From Clostridia bacterium (GTDB lineage: Bacteria; Bacillota; Clostridia; Oscillospirales; Butyricicoccaceae), in NCBI GenBank assembly GCA_017521295.1, contig JAFXDF010000020.1, forward strand, positions 34,262 to 98,261: a DNA stretch of 64,000 nucleotides. Direction: 5' to 3'. The notes beneath the pieces are model-generated. The model was not told the origin of the DNA and did no database searches. It was given only the letters and a program-made list of their open reading frames with translations. The position numbers and the translations under genes were made by a program. This document shows positions 32,613 through 42,052 of this stretch, piece after piece; position 1 is the stretch's first letter, and each line of letters opens with the position of its first letter.

Positions 32613-33848
32613 TTATTTCGGGTTCTTTTGCAAAAAAGCGAAAAGTTTTCCGGTCTTTTGTTTCTTTGAAGACAAATCCGCCTTTACATCAGGAATTTCA
32701 GCGTGAATTATCTCCTCGGTTTCAGCTGCGGCTACGGCTTTCCATTCAAGATTTTGCTCGGTTTCCGTATCAAACAGATGCACCGCCCCACCACTGAAAG
32801 ACAGGCTCGTTTGGGCACCCGCAGGGAATTCACGGAGCAGATGTCCCGCGTCATCCATTCCGGATACCACCGCCACAACGTCCCGGTCCTGTGCCGTGAG
32901 GTGGACATGGATCGAACTGCCCATCATTTCACGAACGCCGATCCTGGCAGAAATCCCGCTATCTCCGATCTGAAGATGCTCGGGACGGACGCCGACGATC
33001 ACTTCTCCTGGCAAAGCCCCCTGCTCTCTGAGACGTTTCTGCTTTTCTTCCGAAAGTACTACGCGGAAGTTTTCCACCTGTACGGAAAAGACGCCCTCTT
33101 CACAATGAAGCGTTCCGCGGAAGAAGTTCATCTGGGGCGTTCCGATAAACCCAGCAACAAAACGGTTGGCAGGATGCACAAAGACCTGTTGCGGCGTGCC
33201 CACCTGCTGGATCACGCCATCCTTCATGATGACGATCCGGTCACCCAGGGTCATGGCCTCAGTCTGGTCGTGGGTGACGTAAACGAAGGTGGTATTGATG
33301 CGTTCCCGCAGCGTCAGGATCTCGGCGCGCATCTGGTTGCGCAGCTTGGCGTCCAGATTAGACAGCGGTTCATCCATAAGAAACACTTGGGGTTCCCGAA
33401 CGATGGCTCGGCCGATGGCCACACGCTGCCGCTGACCGCCCGAAAGGGCCTTGGGCTTGCGGTCCAGAAGCTCGGTGATATCCAGGCTGCGGGCGGCTTC
33501 CCGCACCTTTTCGTCGATGATCCGCTTGGGAAACTTGCGCAGGCGCAGGCCATAGGCAATGTTTTCATACACCGTCATGTGGGGGTACAGTGCATAGTTC
33601 TGAAACACCATGGCGATATCACGGTCTTTGGGCAAAACGTCGTTCACCAGTTTATCGCCGATATAGATCTTTCCGGTGGTGGGCAGCTCCAGTCCGGCGA
33701 TCATCCGCAGGGTAGTGGATTTACCGCAGCCCGAAGGCCCCACCAGCACAACGAACTCTTTATCCTTGATCTCCAGATCAAAGGCATCCACGGCCGTGAC
33801 CGACTTATCAAAGAACTTGCTGACCTGTTCAAACCGTACTCTGGCCAT
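32613..33848 (-). CDS. MalK/UgpC-type ABC transporter ATP-binding protein
   Basis: The 411-residue ATPase has Walker A GPSGCGKST, the signature LSGGQRQRVAIGRAI and Walker B VFLMDEPLSNLDAKL, followed by the C-terminal OB-fold/TOBE regulatory region (GVRPEHLQIGDSG) that marks MalK/UgpC/MsmK-type importers. Such ATPases energise carbohydrate uptake and can be shared. The C-terminus carries about 45 extra, charged residues. ATG 33848 has AAGG at a proper spacing; ATG 33854 is also possible. Its start overlaps the end of the MacB-core gene by 20 bases, placing it last in a six-gene operon. Confidence 0.92.
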   Translation of the reverse strand: MARVRFEQVSKFFDKSVTAVDAFDLEIKDKEFVVLVGPSGCGKSTTLRMIAGLELPTTGKIYIGDKLVNDVLPKDRDIAMVFQNYALYPHMTVYENIAYGLRLRKFPKRIIDEKVREAARSLDITELLDRKPKALSGGQRQRVAIGRAIVREPQVFLMDEPLSNLDAKLRNQMRAEILTLRERINTTFVYVTHDQTEAMTLGDRIVIMKDGVIQQVGTPQQVFVHPANRFVAGFIGTPQMNFFRGTLHCEEGVFSVQVENFRVVLSEEKQKRLREQGALPGEVIVGVRPEHLQIGDSGISARIGVREMMGSSIHVHLTAQDRDVVAVVSGMDDAGHLLREFPAGAQTSLSFSGGAVHLFDTETEQNLEWKAVAAAETEEIIHAEIPDVKADLSSKKQKTGKLFAFLQKNPK

Positions 33849-34917
33849 TTTCATCCTTCTTTCCGGCGTATTTCTGCCATTGTTTTTCCCGACGTTGCTC
33901 GCGGCTGGTTTCCAGTTTGTTTTTCAGCCACTTGCCACCTTTATTCAGTACTGTCCGCATCCAGCGAACTGTGACAACACAAAGGGCTGCGGTGGGCAGG
34001 GCCGCAAACAGCAGCGTAAGCAGCAGAAGCAGCGCGGCGTAATCCTCGGTAAGGCGTACGGCGTTTTCCCAATAAGGGTAGATGATGCCGTGGATCCCCA
34101 TGCTTCGCTTTCCAAAATCGCCCATAACGGTCAGAAGATTTCCCAGGGAATACCGGCTGCTGTTTTCCACCAGGATCCCATCCTGCAGCGGAAAATTTTC
34201 CCGAATGGTATTGGCGGCAAACGCGCTGATGGGATTGGGCAGGACCGCCTCATAGCAGTTGATGCCAACCTCTTCCCTGCAGGCCTTCAGCGCGGAGAAA
34301 GACATGAACATGCCCGCCCCGTCGGTATAGGCCAAGCTGCTGTACCGGTCATCCTCCCGGGATACCACACCGGCCACGTAATACTCCGCGCTGTTGATGG
34401 TCACCGTCAGACCGGTGAGGTCCATGCCGCCGAACAGCTTCCAGGCCAGCTCCTCATCCAGCAGGACCCGGTCTTTCATCAGATCGGTCTCTGCCAGATA
34501 GCTGCCCGAACGAAGATACAGCGGATGAAAGCGGAAAAAGTCTCCGCCGACGCCGATGACCTTCACTTCGGCATTTCCCCGTTCTCCGGTAACCGTTAGG
34601 GTTGCCTTTCCCGAATAAGCGTCGGTATACAGCGCGCCCTGTTCCGGGGCCTCCATGGCTGCTTCGGTGAGCTTTGCGTCCAGCTTCTGCCGGAAGGAAA
34701 AGATATCCTCCTCCTGCAGCAATTTCTCATTGGGCAGATAGCAGGCGATCTGAGCGAAGGGCTGGCCGCTCTCCCCTGCCCAGGTGCTGGCGGCGTTCAG
34801 GGTTGGCAGGGCGGTGCAGACCCTCCAAAAGAGGGCCAGGCAAACCGCGGCCAGCAGAGCCAGAACCCCGCACACCGACGGGAATATCCACTTTTTCGAA
34901 AGTGTGATCGGTTTCAT
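33829..34917 (-). CDS. MacB periplasmic-core-like membrane protein lacking a full FtsX permease
   Basis: A 362-residue protein with one N-terminal membrane helix (VCGVLALLAAVCLALFW), a large extracytoplasmic domain (about residues 35-285) with the MacB-core features KVIGVGGDFFRFHPLYLRSGSYL, RVLLDEELAWKLFG and EYYVAGVV, and one C-terminal helix (YAALLLLLTLLFAALPTAAL) with a basic tail. A MacB permease would have four helices, so this is the core domain with only two. Overlap with the ATPase gene and direct abutment to the HlyD-type gene (one base between) imply joint production. It may form a complex with that adaptor; this is inference. Confidence 0.7.
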   Translation of the reverse strand: MKPITLSKKWIFPSVCGVLALLAAVCLALFWRVCTALPTLNAASTWAGESGQPFAQIACYLPNEKLLQEEDIFSFRQKLDAKLTEAAMEAPEQGALYTDAYSGKATLTVTGERGNAEVKVIGVGGDFFRFHPLYLRSGSYLAETDLMKDRVLLDEELAWKLFGGMDLTGLTVTINSAEYYVAGVVSREDDRYSSLAYTDGAGMFMSFSALKACREEVGINCYEAVLPNPISAFAANTIRENFPLQDGILVENSSRYSLGNLLTVMGDFGKRSMGIHGIIYPYWENAVRLTEDYAALLLLLTLLFAALPTAALCVVTVRWMRTVLNKGGKWLKNKLETSREQRREKQWQKYAGKKDENGQSTV

Positions 34918-36975
34918 TTAATTCTCCACCATATTGACCTGCATACCGGCCTCCAGCGGTTTGCTGGAGGTGGTGATCACGTAATCGCCCATAGAAAGCC
35001 CGGAAACGGCGGCGGTGGTGTCATCCTGCGCCAGCACATTCACATCCACGCGGTTTGCAATGTACCGGTTGCCCAAGGGGCTGTGCTTGACAGACAGCAC
35101 CAGCACAAAGGTGCCGTTGGTATCGGTGCGCAGCGCGCTGTTGGGGATGATGGCGTCAAAGCTTGCGCTGCGTTCACCCACCGACAAGGTCACATTCTGG
35201 CCGCTGGAAACATCACCCGTGAGGGTGAACACCAGCAGCTTGCCCTGGCCGGGCTTGCTGGGATCGTTGACGATCTGGGTCAGCGTCACATCCAGGCTTT
35301 CGCCCCAGTAGTAATTGGAAACGGAGGCCTTGTCGCCGATGCGGACCTTCTGCGCCTGCTCGTTGGTCACCGGCAGGCGGACGGTATAGCCACGGTCCAC
35401 GATCTCGATAACGGCAAGGGTCTCCCCTGCCACGGCGTCACGGCCTGCCACGGCGTTCAGCGTGCTGATCTGGCCGGAAACGCTGGCGGTAACCTCCGAG
35501 CCCATGGATTCTCCCTGGAGCTGGGCCACCAACTCTTCCTGTTCGGCAATCTCCTTGAGAGCGTTATCCAGATCCAGCTGCTGGGACGCCGCCACTTTTC
35601 CGTCGGCCTTTTTCTGTTCCGCCAGCGCAAAGATCAGATCATCCAGGGTGTCCTGGCAGCTGTCCACCCGGTCTTTGGCCGACTCATAATCGGCCTGACG
35701 GTCCTGCAGATCATCATACTGCTCCTGCAGGGAGGTCACAACCTCTTCCTGATACTCCACCTGAGATTCCAGATAGTCCCGCTGATAGGTCAGGCCTTCG
35801 GTTTCGTTTTCCAGGTCCTGCAGTTGGTCATAGCCGCTGTCAAGCTTCTCTTCCAGCTCGTCCGCATCCCGTTCAGCCGACTTCTGGCTTGCGCGAAGTT
35901 TTTCGATCTCGGCTTCCACCGAAAGAGCGCCGTCGGCAGCGCCGGAATAGCGTTCGATCCGTGCCTCGGCATCGGCAATATCGTCCAGAATACGTTTAAC
36001 CGCTTTGAATGCGGCCGCTTCTTCAGCGGAGGCCTTTTTCTCTGTATTGGGCGTTGTAAGCAGGGCCTCCATCTGGTAAAGCAGTTCTTCTTCAGAAGCT
36101 CCTGCGCCAACAAGATCCGTTGCTTTGCCCTGCAAGCTTTCAAAGGCTTCTTTGTAGGTCTTCTCAGTTGCCAAACCATCCACTTCCACATACTGGGAAA
36201 GCAGGGCCGCATAGGCCCGCTTTGCATCCGTCAGATCATCCTGGGCTGCTTCCAGAAGGGCTTCGGCATCGCCGGCGATGCTGTTATTCAGGGCCTTGAT
36301 CTGCTTTTTATAATCGCTGATGGACTCTTCCAGGGTCTCCAGCTCCTCTTCCCATTGAATCAGCTGGGCTTCCAGGCCGGTATAATTTCCCTTAGCCTTG
36401 GTAAGGGCGTCCTCGGCATCCGAAAAGGCCTCCTGCAGCTCCTTGTACACACGATTTCCCTCGCGCAGATTCATCTGCGCGGTGTAAACGGCCTCGTCGG
36501 TGACTGTACAGGCAGCAAGCTCGGCCTTGGCTTCGGTCAGCGCCTCCCGGGCCTTCTGGATATTGCGGTTTTCCTGGGCGTAATCGGCGGTTTCCATGTT
36601 CAGAAGAGACTTTTCATAGGCAAGACGCAGATCATCCAGGCGGTCCTGTGCCTGTTTCAGCTCGTCGCTGTCGCCGCTGGACAGTACAAACAGTACGTCC
36701 CCCGTCTGAACGGTGTCGCCCACCCGCACATAGACGCTTTCCACCTTGCGGGTTTGGCTGAGCACCACATCATAGCTTTCACCGGCCGTAACTGTGCCGC
36801 TTCCGCGGATCTTGGCATTGATGGTGCCCGATTCCACAAAGGCGGTGGCCACCTCCGGCAGCGAACGGTTCATGATGGTATTGGAGAAAAAGGTCAGCAC
36901 CAGCATGACGCTCAGAAAGACGATGGCAACGTTTTTCACCCAGCCTCTTTTCAATTTCACAACTTGTTCATCCAT
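34918..36975 (-). CDS. HlyD-family adaptor protein with a very long coiled coil
   Basis: A 685-residue protein with an N-terminal membrane anchor (VAIVFLSVMLVLTFFSNTI), a biotinyl-lipoyl half motif (KVESVYVRVGDTVQTGDVLFVL, about residues 73-94), a coiled coil spanning about residues 100-475, the second lipoyl half (SGQISTLNAVAGRDAVAGETLAVIE) and beta-barrel domains to the end. It is about twice as long as ordinary adaptors because of the coiled coil. Adaptors of this kind belong to exporters, yet this one is flanked by sugar-importer permeases and the MalK-type ATPase. The ATG has AAGG upstream and follows the MalG-type gene by 10 bases. Confidence 0.85.
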   Translation of the reverse strand: MDEQVVKLKRGWVKNVAIVFLSVMLVLTFFSNTIMNRSLPEVATAFVESGTINAKIRGSGTVTAGESYDVVLSQTRKVESVYVRVGDTVQTGDVLFVLSSGDSDELKQAQDRLDDLRLAYEKSLLNMETADYAQENRNIQKAREALTEAKAELAACTVTDEAVYTAQMNLREGNRVYKELQEAFSDAEDALTKAKGNYTGLEAQLIQWEEELETLEESISDYKKQIKALNNSIAGDAEALLEAAQDDLTDAKRAYAALLSQYVEVDGLATEKTYKEAFESLQGKATDLVGAGASEEELLYQMEALLTTPNTEKKASAEEAAAFKAVKRILDDIADAEARIERYSGAADGALSVEAEIEKLRASQKSAERDADELEEKLDSGYDQLQDLENETEGLTYQRDYLESQVEYQEEVVTSLQEQYDDLQDRQADYESAKDRVDSCQDTLDDLIFALAEQKKADGKVAASQQLDLDNALKEIAEQEELVAQLQGESMGSEVTASVSGQISTLNAVAGRDAVAGETLAVIEIVDRGYTVRLPVTNEQAQKVRIGDKASVSNYYWGESLDVTLTQIVNDPSKPGQGKLLVFTLTGDVSSGQNVTLSVGERSASFDAIIPNSALRTDTNGTFVLVLSVKHSPLGNRYIANRVDVNVLAQDDTTAAVSGLSMGDYVITTSSKPLEAGMQVNMVEN

Positions 36976-36985
36976 AAGTCATACC

Positions 36986-37864
36986 TTAACCTTTCACAGA
37001 GCCGGATTGGGCGATGCCCTCAACCAGGTATTCTTCGCCGTGCAGGAACAGCAGCAGCGAGGGGATCATGTAAATGGTGGCCACGGCAAAGGCCAGGCCG
37101 ATCTCGTTGGCGTTGATGGTGGAAAGATACACCGAAAGGGGCTGCAGATCGGCGTTATCCAGCAGCACCAGAGGCTGCTCCACCATGTTCCAGTAGTCGA
37201 TAAACACCAGGATAGCGATGGAATACAGGGCGCTGCGGCACTGGGGCAGATAGATCCTGGTAAAGATCTGCCATTCGCTGGAGCCGTCCAGCTTGGCCGC
37301 TTCGATCTGGGACACCGGGATGCGGCGCATAAACTTGGTCAGCAAAAACACCGAAAACGGTGCGAACGCTCCCGGAAAAATAATGGCCCAGCGGGTGTTC
37401 AGCAGTCCCAGCCAGTCGGACACCAGATAATTGGGCACCAGCGTCACCTGGTAGGGCATGAGCATCAGGATCACATAGAAGAAAAAGATGGAATCCCGCA
37501 CCCTGCCCCGCCAACGGCTGAAGCCGTAGGAGGCCACCGCGGCCACACCCACCTGCAGCACCACAATGGGCACCACCAGGATCACCGAGTTCCAGAACTT
37601 CAGCAAATATTCCGGACTCATGATAAAGGTTTTCTTGTACTGGTCCAGGCTGACCTTGTCGGGGATGAACTTCAGATTCACCGAATCGGAAATATAGGTC
37701 TGCCCCGAGGAGGCCGCCGAGAACACCGAGCCGTAGTTGGCGTTGATCTCGCTTTGGGTCATAAAGGAATTGCTGATGGTCAGGATGGTCGGCATGAGAA
37801 AGGACAGGGCAAACAGTGCCGAAACCATGGTCAGAAAGATGCGGCGGCCAAGTTTTCGTTTCAT
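36986..37864 (-). CDS. Carbohydrate ABC transporter permease, MalG type
   Basis: A 292-residue inner-membrane permease with six predicted helices. The N-terminus (FLTMVSALFALSFLMPTILTISNSF) is MalG-like, and the cytoplasmic EAA loop that contacts the ATPase reads EAAKLDGSSEWQIFTRIYLPQ. Together with the gene before it, with which it overlaps by 4 bases, it would form the importer channel. The substrate is unknown, but the family moves sugars or sugar-containing compounds. Confidence 0.92.
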   Translation of the reverse strand: MKRKLGRRIFLTMVSALFALSFLMPTILTISNSFMTQSEINANYGSVFSAASSGQTYISDSVNLKFIPDKVSLDQYKKTFIMSPEYLLKFWNSVILVVPIVVLQVGVAAVASYGFSRWRGRVRDSIFFFYVILMLMPYQVTLVPNYLVSDWLGLLNTRWAIIFPGAFAPFSVFLLTKFMRRIPVSQIEAAKLDGSSEWQIFTRIYLPQCRSALYSIAILVFIDYWNMVEQPLVLLDNADLQPLSVYLSTINANEIGLAFAVATIYMIPSLLLFLHGEEYLVEGIAQSGSVKG

Positions 37865-38772
37865 CCTTCCACATCCTTTCCGAAAATGTCCTCCACCTTG
37901 AACAAAAGGGCGATCAGCACGATCATCACCAGCGCCAGAATGACGGCGGCTGCCGATAGCTTCTGATAATTGAGGCTGGTAAAGGTGTTGTTCATGTAAT
38001 GCTGCAGGGTGTAAAGTCCTTCATAGGGATAGGCGCCCGCCAGAAGGTAAACCTCCCGGAAGATCTTGAAGCAGTTGATCATGGACAGAATGGTGACGAA
38101 CAGAACGGTGGGCGACAGATACCGCAGCTTGATATGAAAAAACTTATGCGCGGCGGAAGCGCCCTCCACGTCCGCTACCTCCAGCAGCTCCTTGGGAATG
38201 TTGGCCAGAGCCGCCATAAACAGGATCATGTTATAGCCCAGGTTCTTCCACAGAAACAGCACCACGATCACCAGCTGACAAAAGGGAGATTTCAGCCAGT
38301 CCACACCCTGGACACCAAAGAGCTCCAAAAACTGGTTGAGAGTGCCCTTGGCATGGAAGATCACCTGCCACACAAGCACCACCGAAGCCACCGGCACCAT
38401 CATGGGGCTCAGAAAAAAGGTGCGGAACATGCTTTTTCCGGGGATACGCGCCTCCAGGATCAGCGCCAAACCCAGGCCCAGCACCACGGCCAGCGGCACC
38501 GCCATCAGAGAAAAGGTAACGGTGTTGGTGGCAGCCTTTTGAAAGGCGTAGTTGCCCAGCAGCTCCCGGAAATTTTTCAGTCCCACAAAGGTGGGGTCCG
38601 CCGGACCGCTGATGAAGGAATAATACACCACGATGCCGAAAGGCACCACAAAGAACACCAGGACACCCAGTACGCTGGGGGTAAGATAGGCCACGCTCTG
38701 CAAAAAGTCCTTGCGCCGCTCGGGGGTCCAGCGCCTTGCGACGGCTTTCTGTTTACTTTTGTTCATTGACAT
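37861..38772 (-). CDS. Carbohydrate ABC transporter permease, MalF type
   Basis: A 303-residue permease with six predicted helices (first: VAYLTPSVLGVLVFFVVPFGIVVYYSF) and the EAA-loop sequence ELLEVADVEGASAAHKFFHIKLRYLSP. A basic, soluble N-terminal tail of 20 residues (KSKQKAVARRWTPERRKD) precedes the first helix. Its start lies within the last 20 bases of the binding-protein gene, with little ribosome binding signal, so translation is probably coupled. Confidence 0.92.
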   Translation of the reverse strand: MSMNKSKQKAVARRWTPERRKDFLQSVAYLTPSVLGVLVFFVVPFGIVVYYSFISGPADPTFVGLKNFRELLGNYAFQKAATNTVTFSLMAVPLAVVLGLGLALILEARIPGKSMFRTFFLSPMMVPVASVVLVWQVIFHAKGTLNQFLELFGVQGVDWLKSPFCQLVIVVLFLWKNLGYNMILFMAALANIPKELLEVADVEGASAAHKFFHIKLRYLSPTVLFVTILSMINCFKIFREVYLLAGAYPYEGLYTLQHYMNNTFTSLNYQKLSAAAVILALVMIVLIALLFKVEDIFGKDVEG

Positions 38773-41116
38773 AGATCTTCACCCGGCTTTGGATCATGGC
38801 CGCCACGCTGTGGGCGCTGCTGATGCCGTCGATATAGGCCTGCGCCTCGTCCATGACGATCTCCAGTATTTGTGTGTCGTAGTCGGTCAGCTTGTCGATA
38901 TTGTTCAGCAGGGCCATGAACTGCTCGTAATCCTCCTGGCTCATGGCCATGATCTGCACCACATTTCCGCTGGCATCGGTGTATTCCACCTTGGGATATT
39001 CGATCACGTTGCCAAACTCATCGGTCCAGGTATCGGGGGTCATGGCCTGTTCCATGAACAGGTCAAAGGCCTCTTTTCCCAAAGGGAAGCCCCAATAATA
39101 CTCGTAATCGGTCACTCTGGTCCGCAGAAAGTCCCAGGCGGCCTCTTTGTATTCGCATTTGCTGGACATGGCAAGTCCGTCGTTGAGGGTAAAGGCACTT
39201 CCCTTCCGGTCGTCCGAGGGAAAACCCACATAGATCATATCTTCGCCCCAGTAGGACTGGTGGTACAGCAGTGAATACCAGTCGTAGAAGGTCTCGGTAG
39301 CGATCAGCTGGCGGCCCTCCTGGATGCGGGTGCGGTCCTCGTAATACTGCCAGTCCTCGTACATATCGTCGCTGATCTTCTTGGGGGCCAGGGTGCTGAA
39401 CTCCAGCAGCTTTTCAAAATCGCCGGTGTCAAAATAGCACTCGCCGGTCTCCCAGTCCACATAATGTCCCAGATTCCAGCGGCAAATGGTGTGCAGCAGA
39501 CTGCTCTGGGTGGTGTAGGCGCTCATGATTCCGGCGTCTTCTTCCAGTTTGGCCAGCGCTGCTCTTGTCTCGTCTACCGTCCAGCCGGTCACATCACCGG
39601 CAAGCTGCTTGCTTGTGGTGGCCGTATTGATGCAGAAGGTGCTGCAGATCTGATAGAGCTTGCCGTCCTGCAGCATGGCGTTGAGCACCGGCTCCACCAG
39701 ACCCTCTCTGCCGCCCAGTTCCTCGTCGGCTTCGATATAAGGCAGCAGGTCCTCCAGAAGGCCTTTTGCGCCGTACTGGCGGATGGGCAGGCCGTCCACC
39801 ACCATAATATCGGGCACCTTTCCCGAGATGATCTCGGTGGACAGCTTGGTCAGTCCGGCGCTGTAATCATCCTGGGTGTTGTATTCCGAATAATCCTGCA
39901 CCTCGATGCGGTATTCGGGATTGTTTCGGTTGTACTCCAAAACCTGGTTGCGCAGGTCGTAATTCATGTACATAACGGCCAGGCGGAGGGTCTTTTTCTG
40001 GTTTTCCGGTGTGACTTCGGTGCGGTTGAGGATCACCAGTTCGCTGACAGGCTTCTCACCGCTCCAGTTGGTCTGAATGGCCGACACCTGCTCCAGAGAG
40101 TTCACCGAAATACCCCGAAGCTCGTCCTGATTGATGTCGCAGTTCAGCCAGCTGAAGAGCTTTTCGACCGTTCCGTCTTCCCTGCAGCCCATGACGCTTC
40201 TGCTGGTGCTGTAAAAATAGACATATTCTCCCGCGCCGGTATAAAAGGCATACCAGTCGGTGGGCAGCGTCAGCGCTTCGTCCCAGTCCTGTTTCTCCAC
40301 GTTGATGGGACGCATTTCCATCTGTTCGCCATAGCACATGACGGCTACCCGACCGTCGTTGAGCCGCACCATTTCGCTGCCCACATCGTCGTCGGAAATG
40401 GAAAAAAGCACCTTTCCCTCCGGGTCGGTCACCACCATGTTGCCGCCCTTGTTTCCGTAGAAGAAAAAGTAAAGGTTGCCCTGTGCATCCAGCATACAGT
40501 TGTAGATGTAATAGGTGCGCGTCTCCCCTTCGGCAAGGGGTGTATCCAGGGATTCGGCGATCTGGCTGAGATTATGTACGATGGCCTCCGAGCCGTCATC
40601 ATTCAGCTTGCGCACCTGGGTGTAGTTCTGATCCTCCACATAATACTCCCAGGTGTTGCCCGTCATAGGGTCGAAGTTTTCCGGCAGATCATAGTAGTAG
40701 GTGTTCACCGTTTCCACAATCCAAAGTGCTCCGTCGGGGCCCACCATCATATTCTGAATGTAGGAACTTCCCATGCGGTCTTCCGGGATCTCCACCCGCT
40801 TGTACTGTTCCAGCTGTCTGAGGCCGGTGCCGTCCAGCTGAATGCTGAAAAGGGCTTCCTGGTTGGTCTCGTATTCGATCATTTCGCCGGTGGCGTCCAT
40901 ATAGGATTCCTTGCCGCCGGGAATGTAACCCACAAAATATGTAATGCCGCCGCCACTGCAGGCGTTACCAACATCCTGGATCTCTTCACCCAGCGAATGA
41001 TAGGTTGGAAGGTAGGTAATGGTGTTGGGAGTTTCCTCTTCTTTTTTGCAGCCCGCACAGAAAGCAGCCAGTAACAGACAGCAAAACAGAAGCATTATGA
41101 CCCGCCGGTATCTCAT
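38753..41116 (-). CDS. Large solute-binding lipoprotein with an N-terminal propeller-like domain
   Basis: A 787-residue lipoprotein. The signal peptide ends in AAFCAGC, a near-lipobox with Cys where Leu is usual. Residues from about 30 to 370 show repeated YWTD/NHL-like blades (GPDGALWIVE, DAQGNLYFFFYG, LNDGRVAVMCYG), suggesting a beta-propeller. Residues from about 380 to the end are an extracellular solute-binding protein of the sugar type (LRLAVMYMNYDLRNQVLEYNRNN, KVPDIMVVDGLPIRQYGAKG, AFTLNDGLAMSSKC). Ordinary binding proteins have about 450 residues. ATG 41116 follows GGGAGG. It heads the operon; the ligand is unknown. Confidence 0.85.
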   Translation of the reverse strand: MRYRRVIMLLFCCLLLAAFCAGCKKEEETPNTITYLPTYHSLGEEIQDVGNACSGGGITYFVGYIPGGKESYMDATGEMIEYETNQEALFSIQLDGTGLRQLEQYKRVEIPEDRMGSSYIQNMMVGPDGALWIVETVNTYYYDLPENFDPMTGNTWEYYVEDQNYTQVRKLNDDGSEAIVHNLSQIAESLDTPLAEGETRTYYIYNCMLDAQGNLYFFFYGNKGGNMVVTDPEGKVLFSISDDDVGSEMVRLNDGRVAVMCYGEQMEMRPINVEKQDWDEALTLPTDWYAFYTGAGEYVYFYSTSRSVMGCREDGTVEKLFSWLNCDINQDELRGISVNSLEQVSAIQTNWSGEKPVSELVILNRTEVTPENQKKTLRLAVMYMNYDLRNQVLEYNRNNPEYRIEVQDYSEYNTQDDYSAGLTKLSTEIISGKVPDIMVVDGLPIRQYGAKGLLEDLLPYIEADEELGGREGLVEPVLNAMLQDGKLYQICSTFCINTATTSKQLAGDVTGWTVDETRAALAKLEEDAGIMSAYTTQSSLLHTICRWNLGHYVDWETGECYFDTGDFEKLLEFSTLAPKKISDDMYEDWQYYEDRTRIQEGRQLIATETFYDWYSLLYHQSYWGEDMIYVGFPSDDRKGSAFTLNDGLAMSSKCEYKEAAWDFLRTRVTDYEYYWGFPLGKEAFDLFMEQAMTPDTWTDEFGNVIEYPKVEYTDASGNVVQIMAMSQEDYEQFMALLNNIDKLTDYDTQILEIVMDEAQAYIDGISSAHSVAAMIQSRVKIYVNEQK

Positions 41117-41160
41117 AGCCTTTCCTCCCAATACATTCCATGGAAAATACTTTCGTTATT

Positions 41161-41171
41161 GTTATCATAAC
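41161..41171 (-). promoter_or_regulatory. Perfect 11-bp palindrome upstream of the ABC operon
   Basis: GTTATCATAAC lies 45 bases before the start codon of the binding-protein gene and overlaps a possible -10 (TATGAT on the minus strand). It may be an operator. The palindrome is short and the -35 is not convincing. Confidence 0.3.
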
Positions 41172-41322
41172 ACCAATATACCCCGAACACCAGTAGATAG
41201 AATCTAAAGTTTTCTTAAGATTTTTCAGCATGGATTCGGCGCTGTGCGGCCTCTTGACATCTATCAAAAAAGGATTAAAATAAAGATTTAGTGCCATATT
41301 CTATGGAAACGGAGGGAACCTT

Positions 41323-42051
41323 GTGTCCCAAATGCGTAAAATCTATATGGGGCGCTTTGTCGCAAGATGCCTTACCCTGCTGGCCATGACCGTTTGTATT
41401 TTCCTCGCGCCGGAGCAGTTTCAGCCGCTGGAACAGGGGCAGTTTCTGACAAAACTCACCCTGCTGCATCTGCTTTGGATCGTCTGGGTCTTTGACATGC
41501 TGTTTCAGCTGATCCCTTCCAGCAAGATCGTCACAGCCTTGGGCTCGCAGAAATCTTTTTGGGTGCATTTTCGCAAAGCCCACTCCCCTATTTCCCTGCA
41601 GCAGCTTTCTCAGCGAGCGAAAGCCGCCGCAAAGCGTGCCTATGTGGTGTTTGTCATCTGGGCCGCGCTGACCGCTGCGCTGGGCTGGCTACACGCAAAA
41701 GCTGTGCTGAGCGATATCGGATTGCTGTGGATCTCCACCTTCTTTTATGTCTGTGATCTGATCTGCGTGCTGTTCTGGTGCCCCTTCCGGCATTTCATTA
41801 TGAAAAACCGCTGCTGCACTACCTGCCGCATTTTCAACTGGGATCATCTGATGATGTTCAGCCCTATGCTGTTTGTGGACAGCTTTTTCGCCCGCAGTCT
41901 GGCGATCCTTGCCGTGATCGTATTCGTCGTCTGGGAGTTCACCGCATTCCGCCATCCCGAGCGGTTTGATGAAGGTACCAACCAGGCGCTGAAATGTGCC
42001 GAATGCACCGACCTGCTGTGTATCAACGCCAAAAAGATTCATAAAGCATAA
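41323..42051 (+). CDS. Conserved clostridial membrane protein of unknown function
   Basis: A 242-residue integral membrane protein with about five hydrophobic segments (VARCLTLLAMTVCIFLA, LLHLLWIVWVFDMLFQLI, AYVVFVIWAALTAALGWL, IGLLWISTFFYVCDLICVLFW, LAILAVIVFVVWEFTAF). Between the last two is a cysteine-rich loop, CCTTCRIFNWDHLMMFSP, and the C-terminus has CAECTDLLC. The Cys pairs could bind metal or form disulfides. I do not recognise a named family. The GTG start has GGAGGG six bases upstream. It is divergent from the ABC operon and ends at a strong terminator. Confidence 0.7.
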   Translation: MSQMRKIYMGRFVARCLTLLAMTVCIFLAPEQFQPLEQGQFLTKLTLLHLLWIVWVFDMLFQLIPSSKIVTALGSQKSFWVHFRKAHSPISLQQLSQRAKAAAKRAYVVFVIWAALTAALGWLHAKAVLSDIGLLWISTFFYVCDLICVLFWCPFRHFIMKNRCCTTCRIFNWDHLMMFSPMLFVDSFFARSLAILAVIVFVVWEFTAFRHPERFDEGTNQALKCAECTDLLCINAKKIHKA

Positions 42052-42052
42052 G

